Notes: generated by a model not told the origin, from the letters alone. A stretch of 64,000 bases of DNA from Marsupella aquatica (GCA_973895155.1 OZ316899.1:15562001-15626000); one strand, 5' to 3'; shown: positions 1 to 11,032, counted from the stretch's first letter. Translations and numbers: made by a program.

Positions 1-705
1 CAGGAGGAGAGGGCTACCTTAAAGAAAGAGTTGGAAGAAGCCCAGAAGGAGCTGAAGGAGGCAAGGAAGGACCTGGACGAAACCCAGGAGGAGTTGGAAG
101 AAACCACAAGGAAGATGGAGAACTTACAGCGGCGGGCCGACAACCAAACAGAGCGGCTGAAGAAACAGACAGCAGTATTTAAGTGCTTAGCTTCATCTGT
201 TCCAACTCCAATTGTGGGAACCCCGTTACCAGGAGTGGTACTGGCAGAAGGACAAGCCGAGACACACGCCCTGATGTCGGAGGTAAGTGGCAAAGGGAAG
301 GGACCAGCTGCCAAAACAGGGAAGAAGAAGAAGCGGAAACCTTCTGGGTCTGGGAGTTATACGGCTCCTCCAGCCTTTGTCACCAAGGAGGTAAACCCGA
401 CACCAACTTCCGGCATGGTCACGACAATGGATCCACCTGTCAAGGAAGGTGGGGATGGCAAGACTGAGGCCGGGACAACTATTGATGAAGCCGTGGTAGA
501 AAATCCACCACTAGAGCCAGCCGAGGAAACCATAGCCGGGGAGGCCGTGGCCGATACTGATGCCGAAGCCGAGGGTGGACCCAGTCAGGCCGATGAAGAG
601 TTGACTTGGTCCGGGGCAGGTAATTTGTTAGAGGAAGGACCGACGGCAGTGGCTACGGGGGAAGCGTTGGGGGCGTCCATTGAGGATCCACCACCGGTGT
701 CGTGA
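1..705 (+). CDS. Partial coiled-coil gag-like protein of element F
   Basis: The reading frame is open from the first base of the window to a TGA at 703-705, so the true start lies upstream. The first ~55 residues are a charged heptad-type coiled coil (runs of E, K, L, Q). A lysine-rich patch (GKKKKRK, a possible nuclear signal) follows, and then an acidic, Pro/Ala/Glu-rich tail with no recognised domain. The layout of coiled coil near the C-terminus, stop, then an ~800-nt noncoding tail with the hairpin at 1360 matches elements A-D, although the tail here differs from their short basic C-terminus. I infer it is the C-terminal part of a related mobile-element protein. A host coiled-coil gene cannot be excluded. 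Confidence 0.55.
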   Translation, partial: QEERATLKKELEEAQKELKEARKDLDETQEELEETTRKMENLQRRADNQTERLKKQTAVFKCLASSVPTPIVGTPLPGVVLAEGQAETHALMSEVSGKGKGPAAKTGKKKKRKPSGSGSYTAPPAFVTKEVNPTPTSGMVTTMDPPVKEGGDGKTEAGTTIDEAVVENPPLEPAEETIAGEAVADTDAEAEGGPSQADEELTWSGAGNLLEEGPTAVATGEALGASIEDPPPVS

Positions 706-1507
706 CGGTGCAAGGGCGTCGTTCCTTTTAGGAAGGGCGGACGTGGAGGTAGGAGGCGTGAGTGGGTAGGGCGGGCTCGGATCTCCAAGTTTAGGCTGAG
801 GATCAGGACCAGGAGACGGCCCTGACACTTAGATTAGTGGGATTGCGGATCCACTAGTAGGAGCAACACTTGTGCTCCTGCCTCACTGTACTTAGGTAGA
901 TTACAGTTAGGTAGATTATAGGTAGGATAGATTAAGCTTACGCTGCTAAGAATTGGCGGATCCACTTCCAAGATAAGTACCTGGGCAGCGAGGAGTCCAG
1001 GGCCTCTTTCTTAGCAAGTTTTTAGTTGCACAGCAGGGCTGGGATCAAGTAGTAAGAGAAGCTCTCGGTTAGTTATACAGTGACCCTTGTGTATATTCAT
1101 GTTTCCTCATGCCTAAGAGCTAAATAGAGTTGGCCTCACGGCTTAGTTTGCAGAACTTGTGTATGAGATGTACTGTTTGTATGGCAAGTGCATGGTATAA
1201 CTCAGTCAGAATGAGTCATTTTGCTATTTGTGTGTCGTATTAACTTGTGTGAAGAGTGCCCACATCAACTAATAGATGAAGGGAAGTAAGCAAGGGAGTG
1301 AGAGTTGGATGTGTCGAGCTGAGAGAGGTCTTAGCGGCTTAACCAAGCCAATTGGGGATCATTCCGGCGGCGGAATCCAAATATACCTAAAGAAAAGGAG
1401 GGGAATACAAGGAAGGCCTAGATTAGGCCGGCTACGTATCTCATGACCCGATGAAGGATCTGTCCAGTATATGTGTGTAAAATGTTAATAGTAGTAGTAG
1501 AAGGAAG
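706..1507 (+). mobile_element. 3' noncoding tail of element F
   Basis: There is no supported gene here. At 1360-1389 the sequence CATTCCGGCGGCGGAATCC followed by AAATATACCTA matches the hairpin motif that lies 155-210 bp before the 3' ends of elements A-E. Short repeated 'taggtagatta' runs occur at 893-930. The exact 3' end of F and its junction with gypsy#1 could not be fixed; a target duplication was looked for and not found. Confidence 0.45.
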
Positions 1508-2086
1508 TTAGCAGCGTCCCATGCCGCTAAGCCGCGGAAATGGCCTCGCCGAGGACAAAACCTGCCTCAAGAAGAGCATCAAGCGCTGCAACTCAATGAT
1601 TCCCACATCCTGCTTCGGTAACTGAGACACCCTTCTCTTGAACTCCCTTAGGAGCTCTTGCGGCCCCTTCAGCTTCTTGTTCTTGTCATTCACCCAATCC
1701 AAGAAGGTAGCCTGCGTGACCCGATCAGCATCCTCCGCTTGGAACTCCTCTTTCATCTTCTGGTCGAAGTCATCCCAACCCTCAGCTGACTCAACGATGG
1801 TCTGCACCATCAAACTCAACTCGTTCTCAACCAGCACCATGAACTCTTTCACGGCTGTCCCTTCGTCCAACTTGTAGATAGCTGCTTTTGTCAAGTAAGA
1901 CTTAAGGTAGCTTGTCACATTTCTCCCATCGAACTGCCCATTCTCTTTTAGAACCTCTTGGAGACACCAAGTAGTTCTATTCGCTTCCCTGTTCGCCCTT
2001 TCCGACTCAAGCTCTTCCTTCCTTATGGTTCTCATCATCGACATGACGATGCTCGATATCGAATCGACTTCGTCATAGTCACCCAT
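1508..2086 (-). pseudogene. gag: Gypsy#1 gag polyprotein, 3'-truncated
   Basis: The chosen ATG is at 2086, just after the LTR and primer-binding site; the frame is also open upstream into the LTR. The ~190 residues start acidic (MGDYDEVDS) and contain a retrotransposon-gag-like helical segment (YLKSYLTKAA, FDQKMKEEFQAEDADR, FLDWVNDKNKK, LREFKRRVSQLP). No CCHC knuckle is reached before the frame ends at the junction near 1508. Gag would form the particle around element RNA. Gypsy#2 has lost most of this region, so this is the only gag of the family in the window. Confidence 0.6.
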
Positions 2087-2108
2087 CTCATCCAATCGCC
2101 CCAAGGAA

Positions 2109-2126
2109 TCCCCAGTACGGTTGCCA
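2109..2126 (-). promoter_or_regulatory. Putative primer-binding site of gypsy#1
   Basis: One base after the LTR, the minus strand reads TGGCAACCGTACTGGGGA. The same place in gypsy#2 (11084-11101) reads TGGCGACCATACTGGGGA. It starts TGG, as expected for pairing with a tRNA 3' CCA, and position and conservation fit a primer-binding site. It is not the common initiator-Met type; the tRNA was not identified. Confidence 0.5.
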
Positions 2127-2127
2127 A

Positions 2128-2952
2128 TGTCGCGAGGACTTAAAGTTAGGGGCTCCTTGGGCAAACTACACATTTCTGGCTGCGATCGGGAAGGTGACAA
2201 GCACTTTTTGGAGCGAACTCTCACTCCTTTATATTTTTTACTTTTCTCACAAAGGTTACAATAGGTGCCCTCGAGTAAGCTTGCCCGCAAGAGTCTGGTA
2301 GCTGGCCCTACGGCGGGCCGCTACCTCTAACTTGTCGGGTAGAACTCCTCGAATGACTAACTACTCAAAATCTGATGGAAAAACTATCCTCCTTAGCTCA
2401 CAAAAACCAAAAACTCAACTAGCTACTCCACTGGTCTAAAACAGCTCGCATGGAACTCGGGCCTGGACCAACGATGCTCCAAACTTGAGAAATCCTCTCC
2501 TGGATCGATAAGACTCCAAACTCGAGAAATCCCCGCCTGGATCAACGAGACTCTAGACTCGAGAAATTCCCCGCCTGGATCGAAAACTCCCCACCTGGAT
2601 GGAAAACTCACTCGGAACTCCAAAACCGCCACACAATAGTCGAGTTCCGCAGAACAGAGCGAAACTCACAGAATGCAACTCAACACATCTCAGTAGACAA
2701 CCGCCAACCTCAATGAGCCGAGACTCAAGTCTTAAGTAGCATCAGGAACCCAACCATCCAGCCTGAGCCAACTGCCAGCAGCAAGGCTCATCCAAACTCC
2801 AAGCCTGGTGACGATGAGTCACCCAATCACCAAACCTCAATCCATCCAACCAAGCAGCCCCTCCGAGTCAGCATGCACGCAATCCAACCTGGAGGCCTTG
2901 CCCATCATCCCCTATAAAAGCCATTCCTGAGCCAAAATCTTTTGGCACGACA
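2128..2952 (-). repeat. LTR of gypsy#1 (825 bp)
   Basis: The LTR reads TGTCGTGCC ... CGCGACA on the minus strand, the standard TG...CA ends. Copies at 3045-3767, 11103-11944, 14577-15390 and 16273-16516 align along their length. A sense-strand TATA-like box (ATATAAAGG) lies about 110 bp before the LTR end near 2233-2241, giving a plausible U3/R boundary. A second, stronger TATAAAAG lies on the opposite strand near 2915. Confidence 0.85.
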
Positions 2953-3044
2953 CCGGCCTTGGAGAGATGGCCTCAACCCGAGGCCCAAAGTCTGGCGGCA
3001 ACGCAAGCCTCACCCATCCAACCTCCACAGGTAGCGGTAGCCAT
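2953..3044 (+). pseudogene. Element D, middle fragment between two gypsy insertions
   Basis: This 92-bp piece matches the central coding region of element A around 23795-23875 (the ERRPQPEARS to PPPQ region). It lies between gypsy#1 (ending 2952) and gypsy#2 (starting 3045). The next piece of the same protein resumes exactly at 11945. The last four bases, CCAT (3041-3044), are the gypsy#2 target duplication, matching CCGT at 11945-11948 with one CpG-type change. The first part of D lies outside the window or is lost. Confidence 0.8.
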
Positions 3045-3767
3045 TGTCGCGAGGACTTAAAGTTAGGGGCTCCTCGGGCAAACTGCGTGTTTCTGGCTGT
3101 GATTGGGACAGGCGACAAGCACGTTTTGGAGCGAACTCTCACTCCTTCATATTTTTTACTTTTCTCACAAAGGTTACAATAGGTGCCCTCGAGTAAGCTT
3201 GCCCGCAAGAGTCTACTAGCTGGCCCTACGGCGGGCCGCTACCTCTAACTTGTCGGGTAGAACTCCTCAAGTGACTAACTACTCAAAATCTGATGGAAAA
3301 ACTATCCTCCTTAGCTCACAAAAACCAAAAACTCAACTAGCTACTCCACTAGTCTAAAACAGCTCGCATGGAACTCGGGCCTGGACCAACGAGGCTCCAA
3401 ACTTGAGAAATCCTCTCCTGGATCGACAAGACTCCAAACTCGAGAAATCCCCACCTTGATCAACGAGACTCTAGACTCGAGAAATTCCCCGCCTGGATCG
3501 AAAACTCCCCACCTGGATCGAAAACTCACTCGGAACTCCAAAACCGCCGCACAACAGTCGAGTTCCGCAGAACGGAGCGAAACTCACAGAACGCAACTCA
3601 ACAGATCTCAATAGACAACCGCCAACCTCAATGAGCCGAGGCTCAAGTCTTAAGTAGAACCCAACCATCCAGCCTGAGCCAGCTGCCAGCAGCAAGGCTC
3701 ATCCAAACTCCAAGCCTGGTGACTCACCCAAACACCAAATCTGGTGACGACGAGTCACCCAATCACC
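3045..3767 (-). repeat. Truncated 3' LTR of gypsy#2
   Basis: It matches the LTR at 2128-2952 from its TGTCGCGAGG end up to 'cacccaatcac', then jumps to internal pol sequence ('cttttccctgc') that in gypsy#3 lies at about 15710. The missing part is the first ~180 bp of U3 as read on the minus strand. A short CACCC similarity at the junction suggests illegitimate recombination. Confidence 0.75.
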
Positions 3768-4261
3768 TTTTCCCTGCATAAGGTACTTGGTGAACTGTTC
3801 CATCCAACTCCCGAATAGTATAGGTCGCATTCGCATGAACAGCAACCACCACATACGGACCTTGCCACCTCCGAGCAAACTTGTTTCGGCTCAAGTGTTG
3901 CTCGTCCAACTTACTTTCGTAAACCAGAACCCAATCCCCTTCCTTAACCAAGACAAGCCTCAACCGATGAGTCCTGTCAAACCTGCCCTTGTTCCTTAAC
4001 CTCGCCATCTTCAATTGCTTCCGAGCCACCTCAATCTTTGGGGGTAACAAGTTGAAGTGTTCGATCCTTCGAGCCAGCAACTCCTCTCTCGAAACTTCAT
4101 CTTTCCATCCAATCAGTTGCCAGCTGCAAACATCTTCGTCGAGTGGCATCATCGGCAAGTGCCCAGTAAGTAGCTCAGCCGGAACGTATCCGGTCACTGA
4201 GCTACAAGTCATCTGATCCGCTAACAGAGCAAGTGGAAGGAGACTCGACCACCTGCCCAAG
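3763..4261 (-). pseudogene. pol: Gypsy#2 integrase, C-terminal part (beyond element E)
   Basis: The frame continues exactly from the integrase at 7769-8153 once element E and one 5-bp duplication are removed (3512 bp; the frame matches). Residues include LPLALLADQMTCSSVTG, a GHLPMMPL stretch, and a C-terminal GDWVLVY ... FARRWQGPYVVV segment typical of the SH3-like C-terminal domain of gypsy integrases. The gypsy#3 copy at 15436-16233 is nearly identical and uninterrupted, which proves the join. Confidence 0.8.
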
Positions 4262-5524
4262 TGTGAGCCGCTCAATTAGTGGGTTAAATTAGTTTTAGGT
4301 TACATTTTTTCTTTTTTGTTCTAAGTAAGCGTATTATGCCTGTAAATGAGTGGGAAGTAGAAGTGAAACTGAAGTAAACTCTCTTCAGTAAAGCAGAGTA
4401 GGAAAGTTTCATTAGTTTAAACCACGGTTAATTTAACAGTGGATTAGTGGATTAGATAGGTAATCAGATCCTTAGAGTTTGTAATTTAGGCTGGGATTTT
4501 TTCTGAAGGTTCTAGGCAGGCCCTTGAGAACCCTTGTAAAAGTGCAAGTCATTTCAACCGTTCAATTAGAAGCTATTTACAGTGGAACAAAACTTAAAAT
4601 AGCCAACTTGCAAGACATAGGGAAAATAGCCATAGAGCAAAAAATGTATTTTGAAGGCTAGCCATGGTGTTACTATACCTAACACTATCCCTTAGAATTA
4701 CTAAACCTAGTTTTGGACTTATAGATACTTTTTGGGAGTGGTCCGAATTCTGTAAAAGTAGCTATGAATTATAACGGATTGCAGACTTTGAACAATTATA
4801 GAAAAGCCAAGTTTAATTATATATCAATTCTAAGAATTGTTTTAGGAAGCCCTAGGGCTAGGAAATCTAGGAGTATGTTCATAATAGTTTTTTTTCTTAT
4901 GAGTGAGTTTTGAGCTATAGGCGAAGATGGCTGATGTTAAATGCCATAAGTAGCACTCAAAGGGAGACTTAAAGGGAGGAATGTTCTTTGTGCATACAAA
5001 GGGGTAATTCAGCTGCGTAGAGAAACGTGGTGGACTCATTTACATCTGTAAAGGGCAGGGTTACAATGTAAAAGAGCTAGCTAAGGCCAGGTGTCAAGCC
5101 CAGAATTCAATAGAGCAAAATTCAAAGTGAAATTGAAGGGAGAATGGAGCTCAATGCTGCAGCTGAATGGAGAGCCAATACTCCACCAAATCAAGTAAGA
5201 AGAACTGGGCTGGAATGCTGGGCTCAAGGAGAATCAGAAGACCTGAACTAGAAGAGGAAATCCTGGAGCACGAATTAAAGGAGGAGATCGAAGGGAAAGC
5301 AAAGGCTCGAAGGGAAATTAATAGAGAAGATTGAAATTTCTGAATCAGAGAAAATATTTTACAGAAAGGAGAAGTCATCGACCGCTAACAAGGGGGCTCT
5401 TCAGGCGAAATCAACTTGCACCTTCTATAGGGGAACTTTGAGGTGGCACAGTGGACAGCTAGAAGACCATTTCCTCAGCTAGGGCGATTGACAAGAAATC
5501 TGAGCTGTGGCCCTTAACTTCAGG

Positions 5525-5670
5525 AATTGAATGCAGGATCAAGTCCATAGATATATTCTGAAATTAGAATGGCTGCTCTTTGCACTTCAGCAATTGAATG
5601 CAGGATCAAGTCCATAGATATATTCTGAAATTAGAATGGCTGCTCTTTGGACTTCAGCAATTGAATGCTA
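5525..5670 (+). repeat. 67-bp tandem duplication in element E
   Basis: A unit beginning AATTGAATGCAGGATC starts at 5525 and 5592 and begins again at 5659, a 67-bp period with about 2.2 copies. The copies differ by very few bases, so the duplication is recent relative to the element. Confidence 0.85.
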
Positions 5671-6298
5671 CCAAGGTCAACCGACAGTCAAGAGAAGAAC
5701 ACATGGAAGGGAGATATTTTCATGAGAATGAAGGGCTGGTCTGAACGGAAGCACTGGCCAGACTTCCTTCAAATAACCCACGATCCCTTCAAACAAGTTC
5801 AGTTTTCTAAGTTCTAGCTTAGTTCTCTCCTTGCTCCAAACTGAATCAGGCAGTCGACTCTGCCATAGATTGGAAGCATTCATTCTCCTATTTCCATGAG
5901 TTCTCTCTCTCCGTTCACCCATGCACTTATTGTCAAGACCAGCGCTTATATTTCACAGGGCTTATATTTCACAGGAGTACTGGGCCTTTACATTTGTAGT
6001 CTCACGGGGTTACTGTTTGGCTTTGTACACCTGAGTTTACACATGCAAGGTCAAGCAAACCGAGTTTACACCAGTAACTGAGCCTTGAGATAAGGCTGAC
6101 TCTAGTTTAAAGTGACGATATCAATGGGTTCTGCTGAAACCTGAATAACTCGCTTAGTTTAGACCCAATCGGAGTACTTTTAAATACATTGGAAAGGTAT
6201 CAACGGTGGCTAGAGGCTGGCACAAGCTAGGAGGATTGGGAGTTCACTAAGATTCTCTTGGAAGTCAGGTTGTATAACAGTTTGATATTGCCAGCTAC

Positions 6299-6706
6299 TT
6301 GAGAGGTTTTGATCGTGGTAAGGCTCTAAAAGGAGGTCAAGTGGGACTACAATCAAAGTGCATGGCTGATCCCAGAGTTCCTGATCCAAGAGGGCTGCCT
6401 GATCAGCATTTTCCTCCCCTGGTCCACAAGGCTAAGTTCACCTTGTGGAGTAAGCATGGGAGAGCAAATGCCGACCCCGACATTTGGCTGGCCCAATACC
6501 TAGCTTGCTCAAAGGTGGACAAGAGGGGCAGAAGTTCAAATCTGAGGGCTTTCACCAAGGTGTACCTCAAGCATTTCAGAGAGGACAACCAGATTACCAA
6601 GCCACTAACCAGTACGGTAAGGAGGTACCATGCTTGGGTCATTCGCAAGGCCCTAATCGGATGGGTGAGGCTTGGAGAAGGGCTCTTTCATGTCAAGGGG
6701 ACCTAG
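6299..6706 (+). other. Open frame in element E, no recognised family
   Basis: A 135-codon open frame (from a TTG; the first ATG is at 6362) lies in the most GC-balanced part of E. It is basic and shows no domain I recognise. Nothing similar occurs in elements A-D. It may be the decayed remains of an element protein or chance. The rest of E (4262-6298 and 6780-7558) shows no supportable gene. Confidence 0.2.
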
Positions 6707-7768
6707 GCTGGTTCTGGAGTCCAGGAATAAGGAGGTTAAGGAGTGGAGTCCTTAAAGCCAACATGGAGGGTACCTAAGGACCTGAGTTACATGGAGACTT
6801 TGGAGGAACTTGGAGGGCCATTGGAAGTTGATCCCTCTACTATTTTTAGAACTATTTGGTAGATAGGGATGACTGTACTTTGGAGGCTGACTTAGTCCCT
6901 GATTTGGAGGGATAGGACAGCCAAGTCAGGAGGTGAGGTGGACCTGAATGAAGGGCTAAAATCAAGGAGTTGATTTAGGCTTTCAAAAGGCCACCAACTA
7001 GCTCATTAGTTAGGTAAGACAAACAAGTGAGTTAGTGAGATAGTTAGGAGGATAAGTAAGGATCTTTGACCCCCTTGAAAGGTGGGCTGGTCTTTTTTTA
7101 GTGGTGAGTCACTTGCTGGCCTTTGGGGTGGTTTTGGACTTTGTGATGAGTTGAAGCCAAGCAAGGAGTACTTAAGTTGGTGTGAGTTACTTTGTGTGGG
7201 TCCAAGTATGGAGAATCAAGGAGTAGCACTAAGAGACCTTAGGGGAACTAAGGTAGATGTTCTAGGGGTACTAGAACTCAAGTGTATGCCTTGAGGCTTG
7301 AAAGTACCATAGTGTTAAGTAGTAGGAGTTGAAGAAGCTAAAGTATAGCAAGTAGGTAGTGACAACCTACCCATGTACTTCCTTTGAAATTCTTATGAAA
7401 TTTCAACACGTTTCTGGGAAAGAAATTGTTGATGTGCACTCATCTGAAATCTTGAGGCCCTTGTGGTCTAGCATGTTGCTCATATGATTGTTGTGAGTCC
7501 AGAAGTCTTCTCTTTGGGTAAGGGAGACCTAGATTAGTTGTCTTGCCGGGTAGGGGAACATTCCAACGGTGGAAACCAAAGAATACCCATTTCTGGTGAC
7601 GGAAACCAAATACATCTGCACAGTCTCAAGGAGAAGCAAAGGCTTAATGGAAATAGAGGTAGTTCCTTCTTATGGAGCGTCCCTCCCGTAGTTCCTGGTG
7701 ATAAAGAGCTATCAAGTGCAAGCTTTTAGTACAATAAGGCTTATTAGCTCATAAGCGAGGGTCTGACA

Positions 7769-8213
7769 CCAAGTCCCCATCACAAGCCTTAGCCAAAGCA
7801 CCCACAATCTGGATGTGCCCCCTTTCAGATTTCCCATTGCCTTCCGGATTGTAACTCGAAGTCAGCTTTAGTTTGATGCGGTATTGGTCAAAAAACTCTT
7901 GCGCTTCCTTGGAGCTGAACTCCCCCCTATCAGCTCTGATCCTTGTAAAGCACCTATGCCTTGCAATGATATCCTCAAGTATGAATTGGCAAACGGCAGC
8001 AATAGTGTTCGAAACCAACGCTCTCCCTTCCACATAAGAAGACAAGTCTTCTCTCGCCAAAACCAAGTATCTCGCCCCATTGCTCTCTCTTGGCATGTAC
8101 ACCACATCAACAGCCCATTGAAAGTGTAGAGCCACGGGGTAAGTCGGAACCAATCCATCCCTATGTCGGATCCTCGAGTAAAACTGGCAAATCTCGCAAG
8201 TCTCGACATAGTC
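7769..8213 (-). pseudogene. pol: Gypsy#2 integrase core, interrupted by element E
   Basis: The three catalytic acidic positions of the DDE core are recognisable: D in QWAVDVVYM, D in IRADRGEF, and E in GNGKSERGH. The zinc-binding HHCC region lies just upstream (ADMAGHKGVHSTYERVRKLYWW and ETCEICQFY), joined through a TGA at about 8214. The frame runs into the E insertion at 7768. The protein inserts element cDNA into chromosomes, and the remaining C-terminal domain is at 3763-4261. Confidence 0.85.
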
Positions 8214-9940
8214 TCAAATAGCCAAGTATAAACCTGGCCACCAGTACAGCTTCCGAACCCTCTCATAAGTCGAATGCACCCCTTTGTGCCCAGCCATGTC
8301 AGCATCATGGCTGTCTTTGAGAATTTGGTCTTTCTCATCCTTAGTATCCACAACCCTCTGCAACAACTGACTTGGGTCCTTATGCCTTTGCCACAAGTAG
8401 CCCTCCCTCAATAGGAACTTGTAAGATCTCTTCCGGATCTTGACGAACTCCTGGTAACTCCACTCTGGTTGCTTCTCCAAAGTGCTAATGTAATGCCCGA
8501 TATCAAGCAACTCTCTTGAGTAGAGTTCTTCCTTGAACTCTAGACTTCCAACACTTTCGGTTCCGGTCACCTCGCCAACTCTCGTTGCTACCTCATTTCC
8601 GAATCTCGCCCTTGACAGCATGTTGGCAACCGGATTATCCTTTCCCGCAATGTGACTTACCTCAGGGTTGAACATCCGAATGAAAGCGATCCACCTGAGC
8701 ATTGCTATGTCAGGCGTGTCACAATTTGCAATCATCCCCAATAGCGATTGGCAATCAGTCTCAACCACCACCGGCGCCCCAATCAAATAGTTCCTCTCCT
8801 GATGGAGTGCCACTTTGGCACCCCAAAGCTCCCTCTTAACTTGGGCATATCTCCTTTGCCTTTCCGTAAAAGTTTTTGCCCCAAAGCTGATTGCATACCT
8901 TTCCCCATTCTCGTCATCTTGCCCAACACCCACCCGGCTGTGAACGGACTCGCATCAATAGTCATGATCAGTGGTCGCCCGCTCTCATAGTCCGCAGCTC
9001 AGAGAACTGGCGGGCTCATGAGAGCGCTCTTAAGCTTAGCCATTGCTTCACTATGCTCGGGTAGCCATCTCCACTTAACCTTTTTCCTCAACAGCTCATA
9101 GAGTGGGTCCGCCAGGTGCAAGAAGTGAGGGATCCAGATCTTGTAAAAGACACAAGCACCCAGAAACCTCCAAACTTCCGGCACCGATTCGCAATCCTTC
9201 ATCTCGCTAGTAGCTCTCACCTTATCCATGTTTGGCTTCCTTCCATAAGATCCGCACATTTGCCCAACGACTTTCATCTCTTTCATCCCAAATTCAGACT
9301 TCTCCCCCGAAAGAGTGACTCCCACATCAATCAGCTTCTCAAGAACCGCCTTAACATCCGCAATGTGATCCCACACAAACTGCCGGATCCCATCACTCCT
9401 CAAGGTCTCATCCTTCCCTTCAGCCAAACACCCCTTTATCGGGACATCATCAATGAATGGTCTCACTTTTTCCGGAATGAACGGCTCCAAGATTTTACTC
9501 ATCGCATTTTGCATGTGCGCTACTGAGTTTGTCGCCCCTTGAGGAAGAGTGCACATCCTCAAGAGGCCCAACGGGGTCCTCATTGTTGTAATGTCTTGGC
9601 TCTCTTGCGCCAATTGGAACTGGTCTTAACCCGAAAACAAATCACCCATGGAGTAGATCGCCCTCCTAGCAAACTCCTCCGCAAACTCATCCACGAGTGG
9701 CCCAACTCCCACATTCCTGATGGTCACCTTGTTCGGAGGTTGCATATCCTGAATGAATCTCAAGCTTCCATTCTTCTTTCTCACTGTAAACCATTTGTTT
9801 GAGTAGGGAGCATCAGACCTCTCGAGAATCCTAGCACTCAGCTTCTCCTTAAGCAGTTCTGCAAGCTTTGGAGCTAAAGCCCGCGGAACCAAAATCGGTT
9901 TCAGATCCCACGGAACATGAGGGACAGTAAAGATGACCAC
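8214..9940 (-). pseudogene. pol: Gypsy#2 reverse transcriptase and RNase H
   Basis: The RT segment shows FTVRKKNGSLRFIQDMQ, then YSMGDLFSG with the first catalytic Asp, LPQGATNSV, and FIDDV as the YxDD box. Next come the connection (FLGACVFYKIWIPHF), an RNase H core (MTIDASPFTAGWVLG, QRRYAQVKRELWG, ETDCQSLLGM, HIAGKDNPVANMLSR) and the zinc-binding start of integrase. There is a stop inside the 'DLFSG-DQFQL' box (TAA where Tyr is usual, just below 9626), another stop at about 8999 (TGA), and a frameshift near 8940. The copy is dead but recent enough to read easily. Confidence 0.9.
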
Positions 9941-10022
9941 TCGGTGTCACCTTACTCGGATCCGCACAACCAATCTCCTCAATCAAAAACGAGAATGCCT
10001 TGCCATGCTCCATTATCATCTT

Positions 10023-10397
10023 TCAAAATGCCACTTGCTCCACCTCCGTAAGTAACCCATCCGAACCAATCTTAAGCTTTGCCAAACTCTCTCGAGTAAA
10101 CTTATGCCCTATCCGATCAGTTGGCCTCAGCCTTGGTTCCAATCTTGCTCGATCCATAACCTCCATTGCATCGTCCGGCAAAGGTATCGCCGCCGGCCTC
10201 ACCTTCTTGTCGACCGTCATGTATTTGGTACTTGAGTATACAAGCACGACCATAGACGAGTATTGCCTTTCCAACTCCTTCTCCAGGTTGTCCCTTCCCA
10301 AGTTAGACTCCGTACATTTGAGTGGCTCTTCCTCTCCATTGTTTATCATGTTTTCCCCTTCACAAGGAGCTAAGGAACGAGCACTCCGCCGATCCAC
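10023..10397 (-). pseudogene. pol: Gypsy#2 spacer between protease and RT
   Basis: This is a 124-codon frame between the aspartic protease and the RT, with charged and low-complexity content and a segment LTEVEQVAF just before the RT-proximal region. It is offset by one frame from the protease, so a frameshift or small deletion separates them near 10400. No separate domain is recognised. By position it is the linker leading into the RT of gypsy pol. Confidence 0.5.
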
Positions 10398-10402
10398 TCT
10401 TT

Positions 10403-11032
10403 TCAGCGAAGTGCCAAGTCATTTTCCGGACCTGGACTAGAGTCGGCACTCTCAGTCCTCAACCCTTTCCTATTCCTCTCGTTTCCAGGTAAAACAGCCG
10501 GAAATTGAACCACCTCTTTCCCATCTTTGCTCCAAACCTTCACCATGAAGGTAGTATCATCCATAACCTTCGTCTCCATCCTCCATTCAGTGATGAACGG
10601 CATGCCCAGTATCACCAAAAACGACAAGTGCTCATGAACAAAAATGTTACAAGCCTGCTTGACATTCCCAAACTTCACCATCACATTCGGACATCCACCC
10701 CAAAGATAGTCCTTCATTGAACTCACCGAGTTCACACTCCAAAGGAACTCATTATCCACCGGCCAATTCCCCTTTTGAAACACCTTTGGATCCATCAAGT
10801 TGATCTCCGAGCCAGTATCAATGAGCGCCCGCACCTTGCCTTCCATTCCTTCCAACTGGCACTCGCTCTTTGGACTTGCTCGAGCCCAGTATCCATCTCG
10901 GTAAGCATAACCATTTCCTTTCATTGAGCCCATGACATGAATGGTCCTCAACTGCGCGGTAATGCTTTCTCGTTCTTCCCCTTTAGTCGGGTCCCTGTTT
11001 GCCATAGACTCAGCTTCGCTTCCAGTTCCCAT
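10403..11032 (-). pseudogene. pol: Gypsy#2 gag remnant and aspartic protease
   Basis: The retropepsin active-site motif ALIDTGSEINLM is present, followed by a hydrophobic flap-side region (FLVILGMPFITEW) as in Ty3/gypsy proteases. The N-terminal ~60 residues resemble the start of the gypsy#1 gag (RKEEL...) and then jump to protease-proximal sequence, so most of gag has been deleted. The enzyme would cleave the Gag-Pol polyprotein. The frame itself is free of stops over 209 codons. Confidence 0.8.

Larger units (their letters stand above)
1508..2952 (-). mobile_element. Gypsy#1: truncated Ty3/gypsy copy (LTR plus gag)
   Basis: Reading on the minus strand, a complete LTR (2952 to 2128) is followed by a primer-binding-site-like stretch and a gag-type ORF that stops at the junction with element F near 1508. 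The remaining internal region and second LTR are missing. The right end abuts CCGG at 2953-2956, which is sequence of element D, so this copy inserted into D. Its LTR is the same family as those of gypsy#2 and gypsy#3. Confidence 0.75.
4262..7768 (+). mobile_element. Element E: 3.5-kb TGT...ACA insertion, 5-bp duplication
   Basis: Its ends are fixed by comparison with gypsy#3, where the same pol sequence is uninterrupted. E begins TGTGAGCCGCTC and ends GGTCTGACA, flanked on both sides by CCAAG (4257-4261 and 7769-7773). The two ends are imperfect inverted repeats (9 of 12 bases). No LTRs are seen, and no transposase or polymerase frame was recognised. Near its 3' end (7559-7587) is a diverged form of the hairpin motif shared with elements A-D and F (CATTCCAACGGTGGAA), hence the plus orientation. 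It is probably a non-autonomous relative of A-D. Confidence 0.8.
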
